Origin: CAIWHR01 sp963734575
Lineage (GTDB): Bacteria > Pseudomonadota > Gammaproteobacteria > Burkholderiales > Casimicrobiaceae
DNA length: 64,000 nt
Assembly (NCBI GenBank): GCA_963734575.1
Contig: CAVTHT010000015.1
Coordinates: 1-64,000 of the forward strand
Direction of reading: 5' to 3'
Shown: piece by piece, positions 36,137-45,867 of the stretch
How positions within the stretch are numbered: position 1 is the first letter of the stretch
Layout: each line of letters opens with the position of its first letter
Program-made: the position numbers and the translations under genes
The notes under the pieces: model-generated
What the model saw: only the letters and a program-made list of their open reading frames with translations
What the model was told of the DNA's origin: nothing
Databases searched by the model: none

Positions 36137-37813
36137 CTACAAGGGCACCTTCGCGAGATGCGCGAAAAGCGCCTCCCGCTGGCCGGCATCCGTCATCGGG
36201 TAAGTTTCGAGCCAGCCACGACTCGAGAAGCCAGGCTCGAGTCCGCGCACTTCCGCGGCCTCCCAACTCGCACCTTCCCGGTCTCCTGCGGCCGCCAGCG
36301 CGGCGGTCAGGAAAACGCGCGTCTCGATGTCCACCGGGTTGCGGATCCTCGCGGCACGCAGATTGATCAGCGCCTGCTCGATGTCGTTTTCGAAAAGATA
36401 GGCGCGTCCGAGGAGCAGGAAGTAGAGATAGCCGCCTTCGGGGTTCAGCCGCATTGCCGTGCGCAGCAACGGGATCGATTTGGCCGGCTGCCCGGTATAG
36501 GTGTAGATGCCGCCCAGGAGGGCGTACGCATCGGCGTATGAGCGGTCGAGCTGGATCGCGCGTTCCAACGCCGCAATCGCCTCGCCGTGACGACGGCTCT
36601 GCGCCTGAATGAAGCCGATGGCCCAGTAGACCTGCGGAATGTCGGGGTCGATCGAGCGGGCGGTTTCCGCGAGCTGGAAGGCGCGCTCGAGCGCGAGCGA
36701 TCCGTCCGCCGAGGGCCGCAAGCGCTGGTCCATCGCATGCGTCATCGCGAGTCCCGCGTACGCGCGGGCAAAGCCGGGGTCCAGATCGATCGCCTTGCGA
36801 TACAGTGCCCGTGCCTCCTCGTTCTCCTCGCTTCGTCGCACCAGGAAGAGCGCCTGCGCGCGCAGGAACGCGTCATAAGCCTCCAGGCTGCGGGTGTGCC
36901 GCTTGGCTAGCCGGCGCCGCTCGATGTCGCTGATCTTGCCCGGCAGCAACGCCACGATGCTGGCGATGATCTCGTCCTGTACGGCGAAGAGATCGCCGGA
37001 AGGTCGTTCGAACCGTCCGGACCAGAGCTGCTCGTTGGACTGGGTATCGGCGAGATGCACATCGATCCGCAGCGTCTCCGCCTCGCGCTGGACCGTGCCG
37101 GAAATGCGATAGCGGGCGCCCGGTGGCGGTGCACCCGGCGTCGATGCGTCGGATTGGCGGATCACGCGCACGGCGGACAACGCGGAGAGATCCGTCGCAA
37201 GACTTTCGCTGATGCCACGTGCCAGGTAGGCCTGCCGATCGTCGGATCCCAGTGACTCGAACGGCACGACGATGACCCACGCGGCCTGACCAGAATCGCT
37301 GGCATCGAAGGTGCCGGGCAGTGGAGCGGTTGGGAATCGCGACGCGACATGGTAGAGACCCGCGGCCATGCTCACCAGCAGCAGACCGGCGACCCACGCC
37401 GCCCGGCGCGGGAAGCGGCGCGCCTTTGGGGCGCTCGGCGCTGGGCCAGCCGGGTTAGTGTCGCCATCCGATGCACGCGCATTACCGGGCCGCACCGGTG
37501 CGATGAGGCGGTAGCCACGCTTGGAAATGGTCTCGATATAGGTCGGCGAACGCGAGTTGTCACCGAGCGCGCGGCGCAGCTTGATGATGATCTGCGTGAG
37601 GGCTTCGTCCCCGACGACCACGCCCGGCCAGACGGCAGCGAAGAGCTCTTCGCGGCTGACTACGCCACCGGCCCGCGCGGCGAGCAGTGTCAGGACGTCC
37701 ATCGCCTTGGGCTCGATCCGCACCACCTCGTCGCCTCGACGCAAGGCATTGCCGTCGCGATCGACGGACCAGTCGCCGATCCGGACGCTTCGCGGCAGTT
37801 CCTTGTCGACCAT
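36137..37813 (-). CDS. CadC-like membrane regulator with winged helix, TolB-like domain and TPRs
   Basis: 558 residues from ATG 37813 (MVDKELPRSVRIGDW). The OmpR/PhoB-type winged helix spans residues about 8-100 (RIEPKAMDVLTLLAARAGGVV, ALTQIIIKLRRALGD, YIETISKRGYRL). One membrane helix lies near 135-158, then a FlgO/TolB-like segment (VIVVPFESLGSDDRQAYLARG). At least four tetratricopeptide repeats follow (LDPGFARAYAGLAM, LDRSYADAYALLGG). This is the one-component membrane-bound regulator architecture with a periplasmic TPR sensor. It is divergent from a secreted cupin across 175 nt, its probable target. Confidence 0.88.
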   Translation of the reverse strand: MVDKELPRSVRIGDWSVDRDGNALRRGDEVVRIEPKAMDVLTLLAARAGGVVSREELFAAVWPGVVVGDEALTQIIIKLRRALGDNSRSPTYIETISKRGYRLIAPVRPGNARASDGDTNPAGPAPSAPKARRFPRRAAWVAGLLLVSMAAGLYHVASRFPTAPLPGTFDASDSGQAAWVIVVPFESLGSDDRQAYLARGISESLATDLSALSAVRVIRQSDASTPGAPPPGARYRISGTVQREAETLRIDVHLADTQSNEQLWSGRFERPSGDLFAVQDEIIASIVALLPGKISDIERRRLAKRHTRSLEAYDAFLRAQALFLVRRSEENEEARALYRKAIDLDPGFARAYAGLAMTHAMDQRLRPSADGSLALERAFQLAETARSIDPDIPQVYWAIGFIQAQSRRHGEAIAALERAIQLDRSYADAYALLGGIYTYTGQPAKSIPLLRTAMRLNPEGGYLYFLLLGRAYLFENDIEQALINLRAARIRNPVDIETRVFLTAALAAAGDREGASWEAAEVRGLEPGFSSRGWLETYPMTDAGQREALFAHLAKVPL

Positions 37814-37988
37814 GACGCTGCTTGCAAGCACTCGAACGACCCTGGGTTCCTGGAACCTCTGCACCGCCGCGGACAAGCGCGGAATTAGGAAAAGCATAAC
37901 CGGTTCGTCGGGTTCCCGGCGGCCCCGTGGATGCTCAATGGCCCTCGCGCGGGCTTTCGCTCGTGGCGCATTCTCCAGGAGGGTTGCC

Positions 37989-38591
37989 ATGCATCGATTC
38001 GTTATCGCAACAATGCTCGCGGTTGGAATGACCACCATCGCTTCGTGGCCGGCGCGCAGCGCTGCTGCGCAGCCGCTGACGATCAAATCCCTGGGCGAGA
38101 AGAAGGTTGCGGACCTGCCGTCCGGCGCGCTCTACTGGCGCATCGAGAATGTCGCCAGCGCCGCCGAAGCGCAGGCTGCGGCCGGGCCGTGGTCCCTCGT
38201 CGTGCAATCCGCGGGCAAGACCTGGCTCCTGACGCTGGGGCCGGCGGGAGGCGCGACGCCAGGCGCCACCAAGGTCACGGACCTCGGGCCCATCCCGCGG
38301 GTCTCCGCGCCGGAATACCTGCTGCGGATCAACGAGGCCACCGGGTCACCGGGCAGCATCACCGCGGTTCACTCGCATCCAGGCTCGGAGGCCTTCTTCG
38401 TGCTGAGCGGCGAGCAGAGCATCCGTGGGCCGAAAGGCGTCATGCGTGTGTCGGTGGGGCAGGCCGAGGCGGGCAACGGCGCGGACGTGCCGATGCAGGT
38501 TTCCAGCAGCGGTTCGACCGACCTCCACGCTCTCGTGATGTTCGTGGTCGATGCCACCCGGCCATTCTCGTCGGCCGCCAGCCTGCCGTGA
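37989..38591 (+). CDS. Secreted cupin-domain protein
   Basis: 200 residues from ATG 37989 behind AGGAGGGTTGCC. The signal peptide ends near RSAAAQPLT. A single cupin barrel carries the metal motif HSHPGSEAFFVLSGEQ (His, His, Glu), with a later strand LHALVMFVVDAT replacing the usual second histidine motif region. It is probably periplasmic. It is divergent from the CadC-like regulator, and its 3' end lies 15 nt from the convergent peroxiredoxin gene. Substrate or ligand not predictable. Confidence 0.82.
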   Translation: MHRFVIATMLAVGMTTIASWPARSAAAQPLTIKSLGEKKVADLPSGALYWRIENVASAAEAQAAAGPWSLVVQSAGKTWLLTLGPAGGATPGATKVTDLGPIPRVSAPEYLLRINEATGSPGSITAVHSHPGSEAFFVLSGEQSIRGPKGVMRVSVGQAEAGNGADVPMQVSSSGSTDLHALVMFVVDATRPFSSAASLP

Positions 38592-38606
38592 CGCCTGCGC
38601 GGGAGG

Positions 38607-39123
38607 TCACGCCGTGCCGTGAATCGGCGAATGCTCTTTCTGCGCGGTCTTCACGCCCTCGAGCACGACCGACAGCTCGGGCCGCGCGAAAGGAGCGTTC
38701 GACACATTGACGACCTGCGTCTGGCCACGGCGGGTTGACGACGAAGAGACCCGGCTCGGCGAATGGACGATCCGTTTCCTTGGGCGATGTCGGATTGGAA
38801 ACGTAGAGGCCGAGCTCGCGCATGGCGTCGACCGACAAGTCGTAGGCCACCGGAAATTGCCAGCCTTCCTCCCGCGACTCCGTTTCGGCCTTGTCGCGTG
38901 AGTCCGCCGAGACCGCCGCCACCTGAACGCCCGACTCGAGAAACTTCGGCAAGAGCTCGTTCAAAGTGTTCAGGTATTTGCGGCACAGTGGGCAATGCTT
39001 GCCGCGATACACCACGAGCAGGCGCCAGCCCGTCAGGTCGGTCAGCTTCAACACGCCGCCGCCAACCTTGGGCCATGCCATGGCGGGAAAGGGGTCGCCC
39101 GCCGTGAACTTTGAAGTAGCCAT
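38607..39123 (-). pseudogene. AhpC/TSA-type peroxiredoxin, one frameshift
   Basis: ATG 39123 (MATSKFTAGDPFPAM). The active-site region YRGKHCPLCRKYL holds the peroxidatic cysteine and a CxxC partner, followed by VAAVSADSRDKAETE and FPVAYDLSVDAMRELG. After GLFVVNP an extra C near 38731 shifts the frame. The corrected reading RGQTQVVNVSNAPFARPELS ends at TGA 38607, giving about 171 residues. Uncorrected, the frame runs on through arginine-rich nonsense. Thioredoxin-fold peroxidase function is expected if the indel is an error. Confidence 0.78.
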
Positions 39124-39241
39124 TCGATTCTCCGATTTACAGAAGGGAGGTCACGCGCACGCTTCGAGGCATCGTCAGGGACGGAACGCAGTACCATCGC
39201 ACCGGGTTCAGCGTCCACCGCGTTCAGGAAGGGACGTCACG

Positions 39242-39811
39242 GTGACCGATCCGCTGCTTTTCGTCCTGGCTGTCGTGGCAGTCCTTGCCACGCCCGGCCC
39301 GACCAACACCTTGTTGATGACGGCCGGCGCCACCGTCGGGGTCCGTCGCGCGCTGCCGCTGCTGCTTGCCGAGGCGAGCGGGTACGGCGTTTCGGTGTTC
39401 GTCGTCGGGGTCCTGATTCGTCCGGCCATGGCGATGATGCCGCACGCGCGTGCGGTGTTGAGTGTGGCGGTAGGTATCTATCTCTGCGCGCTGGCCGTCC
39501 GGCTCTGGGGCAGGATAGTTGGCCCGAGGGTGCGTACGGTCGTGTGGCGTGAAGTGTTCGTGACCACACTGTTGAATCCGAAAGTGCTCGTTTTCGCGAT
39601 CCTCATCCACCCTCCCGGCGGACGGAGCCCCGTATCGCATTTCGCCACCTTCCTTGGCATCGTCCCGCTGGTCGGCTGTCTGTGGATCGTCTTCGGCGCA
39701 GTCACCGGCGAGCTGCTGCCGGATCACCAGTACTCGCTCATTCCAAAGCTCGCCGCCGCGGTGCTCGCCTGCTTTGGCGTCCTGCTGATTGGCTCGTCGT
39801 TGAATGGTTAG
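39242..39811 (+). CDS. LysE-family amino-acid exporter
   Basis: 189 residues from GTG 39242 (TDPLLFVLAVVAVLATPGPTNTLL). The N-terminal TPGPTN motif and about five or six membrane helices are typical of LysE/RhtB exporters. The second half is slightly atypical: HPPGGRSPVSHFATFL and GVLLIGSSLNG. Substrates in the family are basic or hydroxy amino acids. It is divergent from the peroxiredoxin gene. The ribosome site GAAGGG lies about 8 nt upstream. Confidence 0.82.
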   Translation: MTDPLLFVLAVVAVLATPGPTNTLLMTAGATVGVRRALPLLLAEASGYGVSVFVVGVLIRPAMAMMPHARAVLSVAVGIYLCALAVRLWGRIVGPRVRTVVWREVFVTTLLNPKVLVFAILIHPPGGRSPVSHFATFLGIVPLVGCLWIVFGAVTGELLPDHQYSLIPKLAAAVLACFGVLLIGSSLNG

Positions 39812-40131
39812 CCTCGCGCTGGTGCGACAGAGACGGGAAACGGAAGTTCTGCGGCGGTGATCCCGGACGACCTCGCGATAGCGTCCTCGTGAAGCAAAGG
39901 CCGGACGCGCGCACCCTACCGGTGTAGCCTGCCACCTGCGCTCCGTGTTCCACGCGCCGACACACCGCCCAGCGCGAAGGAAGCGGGCAACTCCGGATCC
40001 CATCGCTGGTCACCCCGGTGGGCACGCCACCCCGGGGTGCGTCACCACGCAGCCTCGCCGAGAAATCAACAACATCCCGTCGCGGCCGTCCCGGCCGACG
40101 ATCTGTCGCGAATGACAAGCTCCGCTGAACG
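39812..40131. other. Intergenic region with one hairpin
   Basis: No gene seen. CACCCCGG (40011-40018) and CCGGGGTG (40032-40039) can form an 8-bp stem with a 13-nt loop in the leader of the sensor-kinase gene. No T tract follows, so it is more likely a structural leader element than a terminator. Confidence 0.35.
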
Positions 40132-42159
40132 ATGACCACGAGTCGCCACAACGACGTTTCTCCCCAGCAGGCCGCACGTCTCGCCAAGCTCATGGTGGAA
40201 GCGCCTGCTTTCATCTGCACCCTGACCGGGCCGGACCACGTATTCGACTTTGCGAACGACCGCTACCACGACCTCGCCGGCCGCCGGGAGCTCCTCGGGC
40301 GACCGGTGCGCGCCGTATTTCCGGAACTGGAACACCAGGGCTTTTTCGAGCTCCTCGACGAGGTCCTCCGCACTGGCGACCCCTTCGTCGGTCGCGAGAT
40401 TCCGGTGCCGCTGCGGCGCAACGGTCTCGAGCTCGAGATACGTCACCTGAATTTCGTCTACCAGGCGGTGCGCGCGGAATCCGGGGAGATCACCGGCATC
40501 TTCGTGCATGGCGTCGATGTCACCGATCTCGTCGCGGGCCGCAACGCGCTGCGCGAGAAGGAACAGCAGCTCGCCCGCCAGAACCGGGAGCTCGCCGAGC
40601 TGGCGAGCTCCCTCGAGCGCCAGAAGCGGCTGTTCGATACGACGCTTTCGTCGATCGTGGACTTTGCGTACGTGTTCGACCTGGAGGGCCGGTTCCTTTA
40701 CGTCAACCGTGCGTTGCTCGACCTGTGGGGCCTGACGCTCGAGCAGGCGCTGGGCAAGAACTTCCACGAATTGCCCTACCCCGAGGACCTCGCGTCGAAG
40801 CTTCAGTCGCAGATCAGGCAGGTCATCGAAACGCGCAGCCGGGTGACGGACGAGACGCCGTATACGAATCCTGCCGGGGCCACGGGCTACTACGAGTACA
40901 TCTTCGTCCCCGTGTTCGGCGACGACGGCAGGATCGAGGCGGTTGCGGGCTCGACCCGGGAGATCAGCGCTCGCAAGCGCATCGAGGCACAGCTCGAGCA
41001 GGCGCATGCCGAGGCGGTGCACCTTGGCCAGCTCAAGGACGAGTTCCTCGCGACGCTTTCGCACGAGCTGCGCACGCCACTCAGTGCCATCCTCGGCTGG
41101 GCGCACGTGCTGGAGCGTGGTCATTCCACGCCGGAGACCCGGGAGGGCATCGCTGCGATTCATCGCAACGCGCGATTGCAGGCGCAGCTCATCGACGATC
41201 TGCTCGATCTCAGTCGCATCGAATCGGGCAAGATGCGGCTCGAGATCCAGCGGCTGAACCTGGCGGATGTCATCCTCGCCGCCGTCCAATCGATGAAGCC
41301 GGCGGCGGACGCCAAGGGGATCGAGCTCGACACCACCATCGCGACGGCCCAGGCAATGGTCGCCGGCGATCCCAATCGTCTGCAGCAGATCGTCTGGAAT
41401 CTGCTCAGCAACGCGGTGAAGTTCACCGACTCCGGCGGCGAGATACGGGTTTCCCTGCGGGCCGATGCAGGCACACTCGAGCTCGCGGTCACCGACACCG
41501 GGCGCGGCATCGCCGCGGATTTCCTGCCGTATGCGTTCGAAAGGTTTCGCCAGCAGGATGCGTCCACCACCCGCTCGTACGCAGGGCTCGGCATCGGCCT
41601 TGCGCTCGTGAAGCAGCTGGTCGAGCTTCACGGCGGCACGGTGCGCGCGGAAAGCCCGGGCGAAGGGCGGGGCGCGACGTTCACGGTGCGCCTGCCCGCG
41701 CACACCGGGGGAGCCGCAAGCCGGCGACACAAGCCTTCGCAGTCGCCCGCCGGTTCCGAAGTTCGCGGAGCGCGTCTCGACCACGTCAAGCTGCTGATGG
41801 TCGATGACGACCCCGACATGCAAACGCTCACCCGGCTGCTGTTCGATGAGTTCGGCGCTGCGGTGTCGATCGCGTCCGACGCGGTTGCAGGGTTGCAGAT
41901 GCTGAAGACCGAGCGTCCCGATGTCGTGCTGTGCGACATCCAGATGCCGGGGCACGACGGCTACCAGTTCATCTCGTGGGTGCGTGCGCTCCCGAGTGCG
42001 GAGGGTGGCGCCACCCCGGCCGTGGCGGTCACGGCCTTCGCGCGCCAGCAGGACCGCGAGCGCGCTCTCGCCAGCGGCTATCAATCACATCTTGCGAAGC
42101 CCATCGATCCGGCGGAGTTCGTCGCGGTGGTGAGACGCCTCGCGGGAGGGGCCGAATAG
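40132..42159 (+). CDS. Hybrid sensor histidine kinase with two PAS domains and a receiver
   Basis: 675 residues, apparently soluble (no membrane helix). PAS-like domain 1 lies at residues about 15-130 (FDFANDRYHDLAGRRELLG), then a coiled coil near 138-165 and PAS 2 at about 165-285. The HisKA box has the phospho-acceptor His311 in ATLSHELRTPLS. The HATPase lobe shows N box QQIVWNLLSNAVKFT, G1 TDTGRGIA, F box YAFERFRQQD and G2 GLGIGLALVKQL. A C-terminal receiver has DDD and phospho-acceptor Asp602 in LCDIQMPGHDG and lysine in HLAKPID. No separate regulator is adjacent, so its output is through a phosphotransfer protein elsewhere. Confidence 0.93.
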   Translation: MTTSRHNDVSPQQAARLAKLMVEAPAFICTLTGPDHVFDFANDRYHDLAGRRELLGRPVRAVFPELEHQGFFELLDEVLRTGDPFVGREIPVPLRRNGLELEIRHLNFVYQAVRAESGEITGIFVHGVDVTDLVAGRNALREKEQQLARQNRELAELASSLERQKRLFDTTLSSIVDFAYVFDLEGRFLYVNRALLDLWGLTLEQALGKNFHELPYPEDLASKLQSQIRQVIETRSRVTDETPYTNPAGATGYYEYIFVPVFGDDGRIEAVAGSTREISARKRIEAQLEQAHAEAVHLGQLKDEFLATLSHELRTPLSAILGWAHVLERGHSTPETREGIAAIHRNARLQAQLIDDLLDLSRIESGKMRLEIQRLNLADVILAAVQSMKPAADAKGIELDTTIATAQAMVAGDPNRLQQIVWNLLSNAVKFTDSGGEIRVSLRADAGTLELAVTDTGRGIAADFLPYAFERFRQQDASTTRSYAGLGIGLALVKQLVELHGGTVRAESPGEGRGATFTVRLPAHTGGAASRRHKPSQSPAGSEVRGARLDHVKLLMVDDDPDMQTLTRLLFDEFGAAVSIASDAVAGLQMLKTERPDVVLCDIQMPGHDGYQFISWVRALPSAEGGATPAVAVTAFARQQDRERALASGYQSHLAKPIDPAEFVAVVRRLAGGAE

Positions 42160-42261
42160 GGGCATCGGAAAGCATTCTCTGCACGCTGCCACCGCTCCCC
42201 CGCGCCGGGGGCCGTGAAGAGCGCTCATCGAACGCCGGAGGCTTGTCGTTCGGCGCAAAGT

Positions 42262-42274
42262 GGAATATCGTTCT
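42262..42274 (+). promoter_or_regulatory. IclR-type operator candidate
   Basis: GGAATATCGTTCT is a near-perfect GGAA-N5-TTCc dyad, the shape of IclR-family operators. It lies 130 nt before the large catabolic run that encodes an IclR protein at 50929. The rest of the 42160-42403 gap shows only GGAGG before the first ATG. Confidence 0.35.
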
Positions 42275-42403
42275 AACATTGACCACTGTGCCACGTCGTC
42301 ACTGAGCCGGCCCCCGGCTCGCGTGCATGGCGCTCGAGTCGCGAATATCCGGAGCGAGGCCGATCTCGTTCGGCAGCGACGACCCGGGAATCTTGGAGGA
42401 TTG

Positions 42404-43296
42404 CATGTCTTCGAAGCCGTCGCCGGCGTCCGCGGCCGGACTCCGTAGCGCCAGCGACTGGGAGTCGCCGGACGCGGTCCTCGTCCCCGTTCGTGCGACG
42501 CGCGGCAAGCGGTCGAAGAGCGTGCGCGCGGCGATGCGGGTGGGCTGGAACCTGCTGCCGCCGCTGACGTTCGTCGCGATCGTCGCGCTCTGTGGCGGCG
42601 GCCGATCCCGATCTTCAAGATCCCCGCGTATCTGCTTCCCGGGCCCGGCGGCGTGTTCTCGCGCATGGTCACCGACGCGCCGATGCTCTGGACGCATTCG
42701 ATGGTCACGCTGACCGAGATCCTGCTCGGGTTCGGCCTCACGCTCGTTGACGGCCATCCCGCTCGGCCTGCGTGATCGCGCTGTCGCCGCGTCGCGAAGC
42801 AGATCGTCTATCCGCCGATCATGCTGATGCAGCTCGTGCCGAAGATCGCGGTCGCGCCGCTGTTTCTGGTCTGGCTCGGCTTCGGCATCGAGTCGAAGGT
42901 TCTGCTGACCGTGCTGATGACGTTCTTTCCGCTGCTGCTCGCGAGCATCAGCGGTTTCCAGATTCTCGACGACCGGCTGCTCTATCTGACGCAAGTCGAT
43001 GGGCGCGAGCAGCTGGCAGACCTTCCGGTACCTGCGCTTTCCCGGCCGCGCTGCCCGTCATCTTCTCCGGCATCAAGACGTCGGCGACGATCGCCGCGAC
43101 CGCGGCCATCGTCGCGGAGTTCGTCGGCGCCAACAAGGGTCTCGGCTACGTGCTGCTCCGCGGCACGAGCACGATGGACATCGAGCTCACGTTCGCCGTG
43201 CTGGTCGTGCTGACGATCGTCGGCATCGCCATCAACTACGTGGTCGAGTTCAGCGAATGGGCGATGACGCCATGGCAGCGCGCGAAGAACAACTAG
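42404..43296 (+). pseudogene. TauC/SsuC-type ABC transporter permease, multiple indels
   Basis: ATG 42404 follows TTGGAGGATTGC. Segments in different frames line up into one SsuC-like permease: WNLLPPLTFVAIVAL, then FKIPAYLLPGPGGVFSRM and HSMVTLTEILLGFG. VAPLFLVWLGFGIESKV with FQILDDRLLYLTQ comes next, followed by the EAA-type loop MGASSWQTFRYLRFP. The end is LPVIFSGIKTSATIAATAAIVAEFVGANKGLGYVLL (in parts). Breaks occur near 42589, 42748, 42771, 42790, 42990 and 43050, most being one extra base. It would import an organic anion with the next gene as receptor. Confidence 0.78.
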
Positions 43297-43387
43297 GCAC
43301 GCCTGAGTCGCCGACAGCACGCTCTTGCAACGCATCCGACGTTTCCGGGCAAGCATCCGGCCCACCCCATTCAGAGGAGGAGATCCA

Positions 43388-44408
43388 ATGACGCAACTCG
43401 ATCCAGCAAGTTGCTCATCGTCGGCGCAGTTCGCCGCGGCGCGTCGCGGCTGCGCCGACGCGTTCGCCGCCGCGGCCGGCACGCCCGTCACGTTCCAGCT
43501 GAACTGGGTGTGCGGGCGGACCGAATGCGGGCTTCGCCGCCGCGGTCGCCGAGGGCTACTACAAGGACGCGGGACTCGACGTCACGCTCGTGCAGGGCAA
43601 CGGCTCCGGCAACACCGCGCAGCTCGTCGCCAACGGGCGCGCGCAGATCGCCTACGCCGACGCGGTCGCGGTCAGCCAGCTGATCGCCAAGGGCGCGCCG
43701 ATGAAGATCGTCGCGACCATCTACCAATCGAATCCCAACGAGGTGTGGCGCTCAAGAAGACCGGCATCAAGTCGGTCAAGGACCTCGCGGGCAAGAAGGT
43801 CGGCGTGCCTTCCGGCGTCGTCGCAGACGACGATGCTGCCGCTGTTCCTCAAGGCCAACAACCTCAAGGAGTCGGACATCAACCTGATCGAACATGCCGC
43901 GTCACGTCGATGGTGCCGGCGCTGCTGCAAGGGCAGGTCGACGCGATCCTCGGCTCGATCGACGCCTACCAGATCCAGGCTCGAAGCGCAGGGCGCGCAA
44001 CTGGACGTCTACCGCTTCGCCGATTACGGCGTGCCCGACGGTCAGCACATCGATCTTCGCGAGCGACAGCTATCTCAAGGAGAACCCCGAGGTCGTGAAG
44101 AAGTTCATCGCCGCGAGCCTCAAGGGCTGGAGCTTCGCGCTCGACAATCCCGACAAGGCGGTCAAGGACCTCAAGACCGTGTTCCCGGAGGTGAACGAGA
44201 AGCTCGCGGCGCAGGAGCTCGCGGCGATCACGCCGCTGTTCTGCAGCGGCGGCGCGAAGTACATCGGCAAGGCCGAGGATGCGCTGTGGGCGAAGATCGC
44301 AGGACCTGCTCTCGGAAGTCAAGCTGCTGCCGGCCGGCCAGGACCCGAAGAGCTACTACACGAACGACTACCTGCCGCCCGCAGTCGCAGATGCGTGCCT
44401 GCAAGTAA
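43388..44408 (+). pseudogene. SsuA/NMT1-like ABC transporter solute-binding protein, multiple indels
   Basis: GGAGGAGATCCA precedes ATG 43388. Repaired, it reads as a signal peptide, then TPVTFQLNWV-GGPNAGFAAAVAEGYY. YKDAGLDVTLVQGNGSGNTAQL, AYADAVAVSQLIAKGAPMKIV, GIKSVKDLAGKKVGVPSG and SYLKENPEVVKKFIAASLKG follow. This is the periplasmic receptor of TauT/NitT-type importers (sulfonates, pyrimidine precursors, aromatic acids). At least nine indels are visible, for example extra T near 43509, extra G near 43812, extra G near 43979, extra C near 44035 and extra G near 44391. Stop TAA 44406-44408. Confidence 0.78.
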
Positions 44409-44480
44409 CGCAGGACGCTCGGCTGCGGCAGGACGAGGTCATCGCCCGTCGCATGCGACCGACTGACAGAGGCTTCGATC

Positions 44481-44990
44481 GTGCACAACGAACCCCGACT
44501 CGGGTTACACGTACGCCGACCTTCACGTCGGCATGACCTTCCGCAGTCCCGGGCCGCACGATCACCGATGCCGACCTCGTCGGCTTCGCCGGTCTCACCG
44601 GCGACTTCTCGGAGCTGCACACGAGCGACGTCTACGCGAAGAGCAGCCAGTTCGGACGCCGGGTCGCGCACGGCATGCTGGGGCTCGCGTACGCGCACGG
44701 ACTCATGTGGGCGCGCACCGGCGAGTTGCGCGAGACGGCGATCGCGTTCCTCGGCATCAGCGACTGGAAGTTCGTCGGGCCGATCTTCGTCGGCGACACG
44801 ATCTTCGTGAACTACGAGATCGCGAGCTGCGCGACAGCAAGTCCAAGCCGACGCAGGCGATCGCGATGTTCGACGTCTCGGTCGTGGACCAGGACGAGCG
44901 GGTCGTGCAGCGCGGCCGCAAGGCGCTGCTCGCTGTCCAAGGTGCCGCTCGCGGCGGTGGCGGCGTCGAGGCGCCTCGCGCACCGCGTGA
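44481..44990 (+). pseudogene. MaoC-like (R)-specific enoyl-CoA hydratase, indels
   Basis: GTG 44481 starts HNEPRLG; after indels near 44505 and 44555 the frame reads YADLHVGMTF and then ITDADLVGFAGLTGDFSELHT. The hot-dog fold motif continues with FGRRVAHGMLGLAYAHGLMW and SDWKFVGPIFVGDTIFV. The conserved Asp/His pair (TGDFSELH...HG) is present, as in R-hydratases. It is placed between the transporter receptor and its ATPase, which is unusual, and indicates CoA-linked degradation of the imported compound. The end is inferred as TGA 44988-44990, just before the ATPase ribosome site. Confidence 0.72.
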
Positions 44991-45001
44991 GGAGCGCGGT
45001 G

Positions 45002-45867
45002 ATGCGGCCGATGACCGGCACGCGATCCGGCGACCACGAAGTCCGGGCGTGCCGATCGCGATTCGACAAGGTGTCGAAGATCTTCGGCGAAGACGGCGAC
45101 AAGCCGTTTCGCGCCCTGAAGGAGATCGACATGGACATCGATGCCGGCGAGTTCGTCTCCGTCGTCGGTCCGTCCGGCTGCGGCAAGAGCACGCTGATGC
45201 TCATGGTGGCGGGGCTGCTCAGCCGCAGCGACGGCGAGATCCTCGTCGGCGGCAAGCCGGTCACCAAGCCCATCACCGACGTCGGCATCGCGTTCCAGGA
45301 TCATCTGCTGCTCGAGTTCCGCACGGCGATCGACAACGTCACGCTGCAGGCCGACATCCGGCGCTGCCGAAGAAGGCGATCGAGGCGCAGGGCGAAGGAG
45401 CTCTTCGAGCAGCTTCGCGCTGACCGCACGCGATGCGACAAGTATCCGCGCCAGCTGTCCGGCGGCATGCGGCAGCGCGTTTCGCTGATGCGCACGCTGG
45501 TGCACGATCCGTCCGTGCATCCTGATGGACGAGCCCTTCGGCGCGCTGGATGCGCTGACGCGGCTGCAGGTGCGCATGGACCTGGAGGCGCTGTGGCTGC
45601 GGCGCCGACCCACGGTGCTGTTCATCACCCACAGCGTCGAAGAGGCCGTCGGGCTCTCCGATCGCATGTTCGTGATGAGCCCGAGTCCCGGCGAGGTCGT
45701 CGAGGAGATCAAGGTCGAGCTGCCGCGGCCGCGGCCGATCGTGCTCGGGGACGCGCCGGAATTCAGCGCCTACGTCGACCGCATCCACCGGCATTTCGAG
45801 CGGATGGGCGTGCTCCACGGCATCGACAGCGGCGCCGGCAGGCGCATCGGAACGGTCGTTCCGATGA
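45002..45867 (+). pseudogene. TauB/SsuB-type ABC transporter ATP-binding protein, indels
   Basis: GAGGAG (44989-44994) precedes ATG 45002. Walker A GPSGCGKST, Q-loop DVGIAFQDHLLLEFRT, signature RQLSGGMRQRVSL and Walker B MDEPFGALD can all be read, as can the H-loop FITHSVEEAVGLSDRM. An extra base near 45518 splits Walker B, and another lies near 45360. The inferred stop is the TGA that overlaps ATG 45864 as ATGA, the join style of this operon. It completes the importer with the permease and receptor upstream. Confidence 0.78.

Noticed and set aside
38618..38636. Another copy of GCATTCGCC on the minus strand
   Set aside because: It lies inside the peroxiredoxin coding sequence, lacks the TATGCAG partner at 26 nt and is not upstream of a start.
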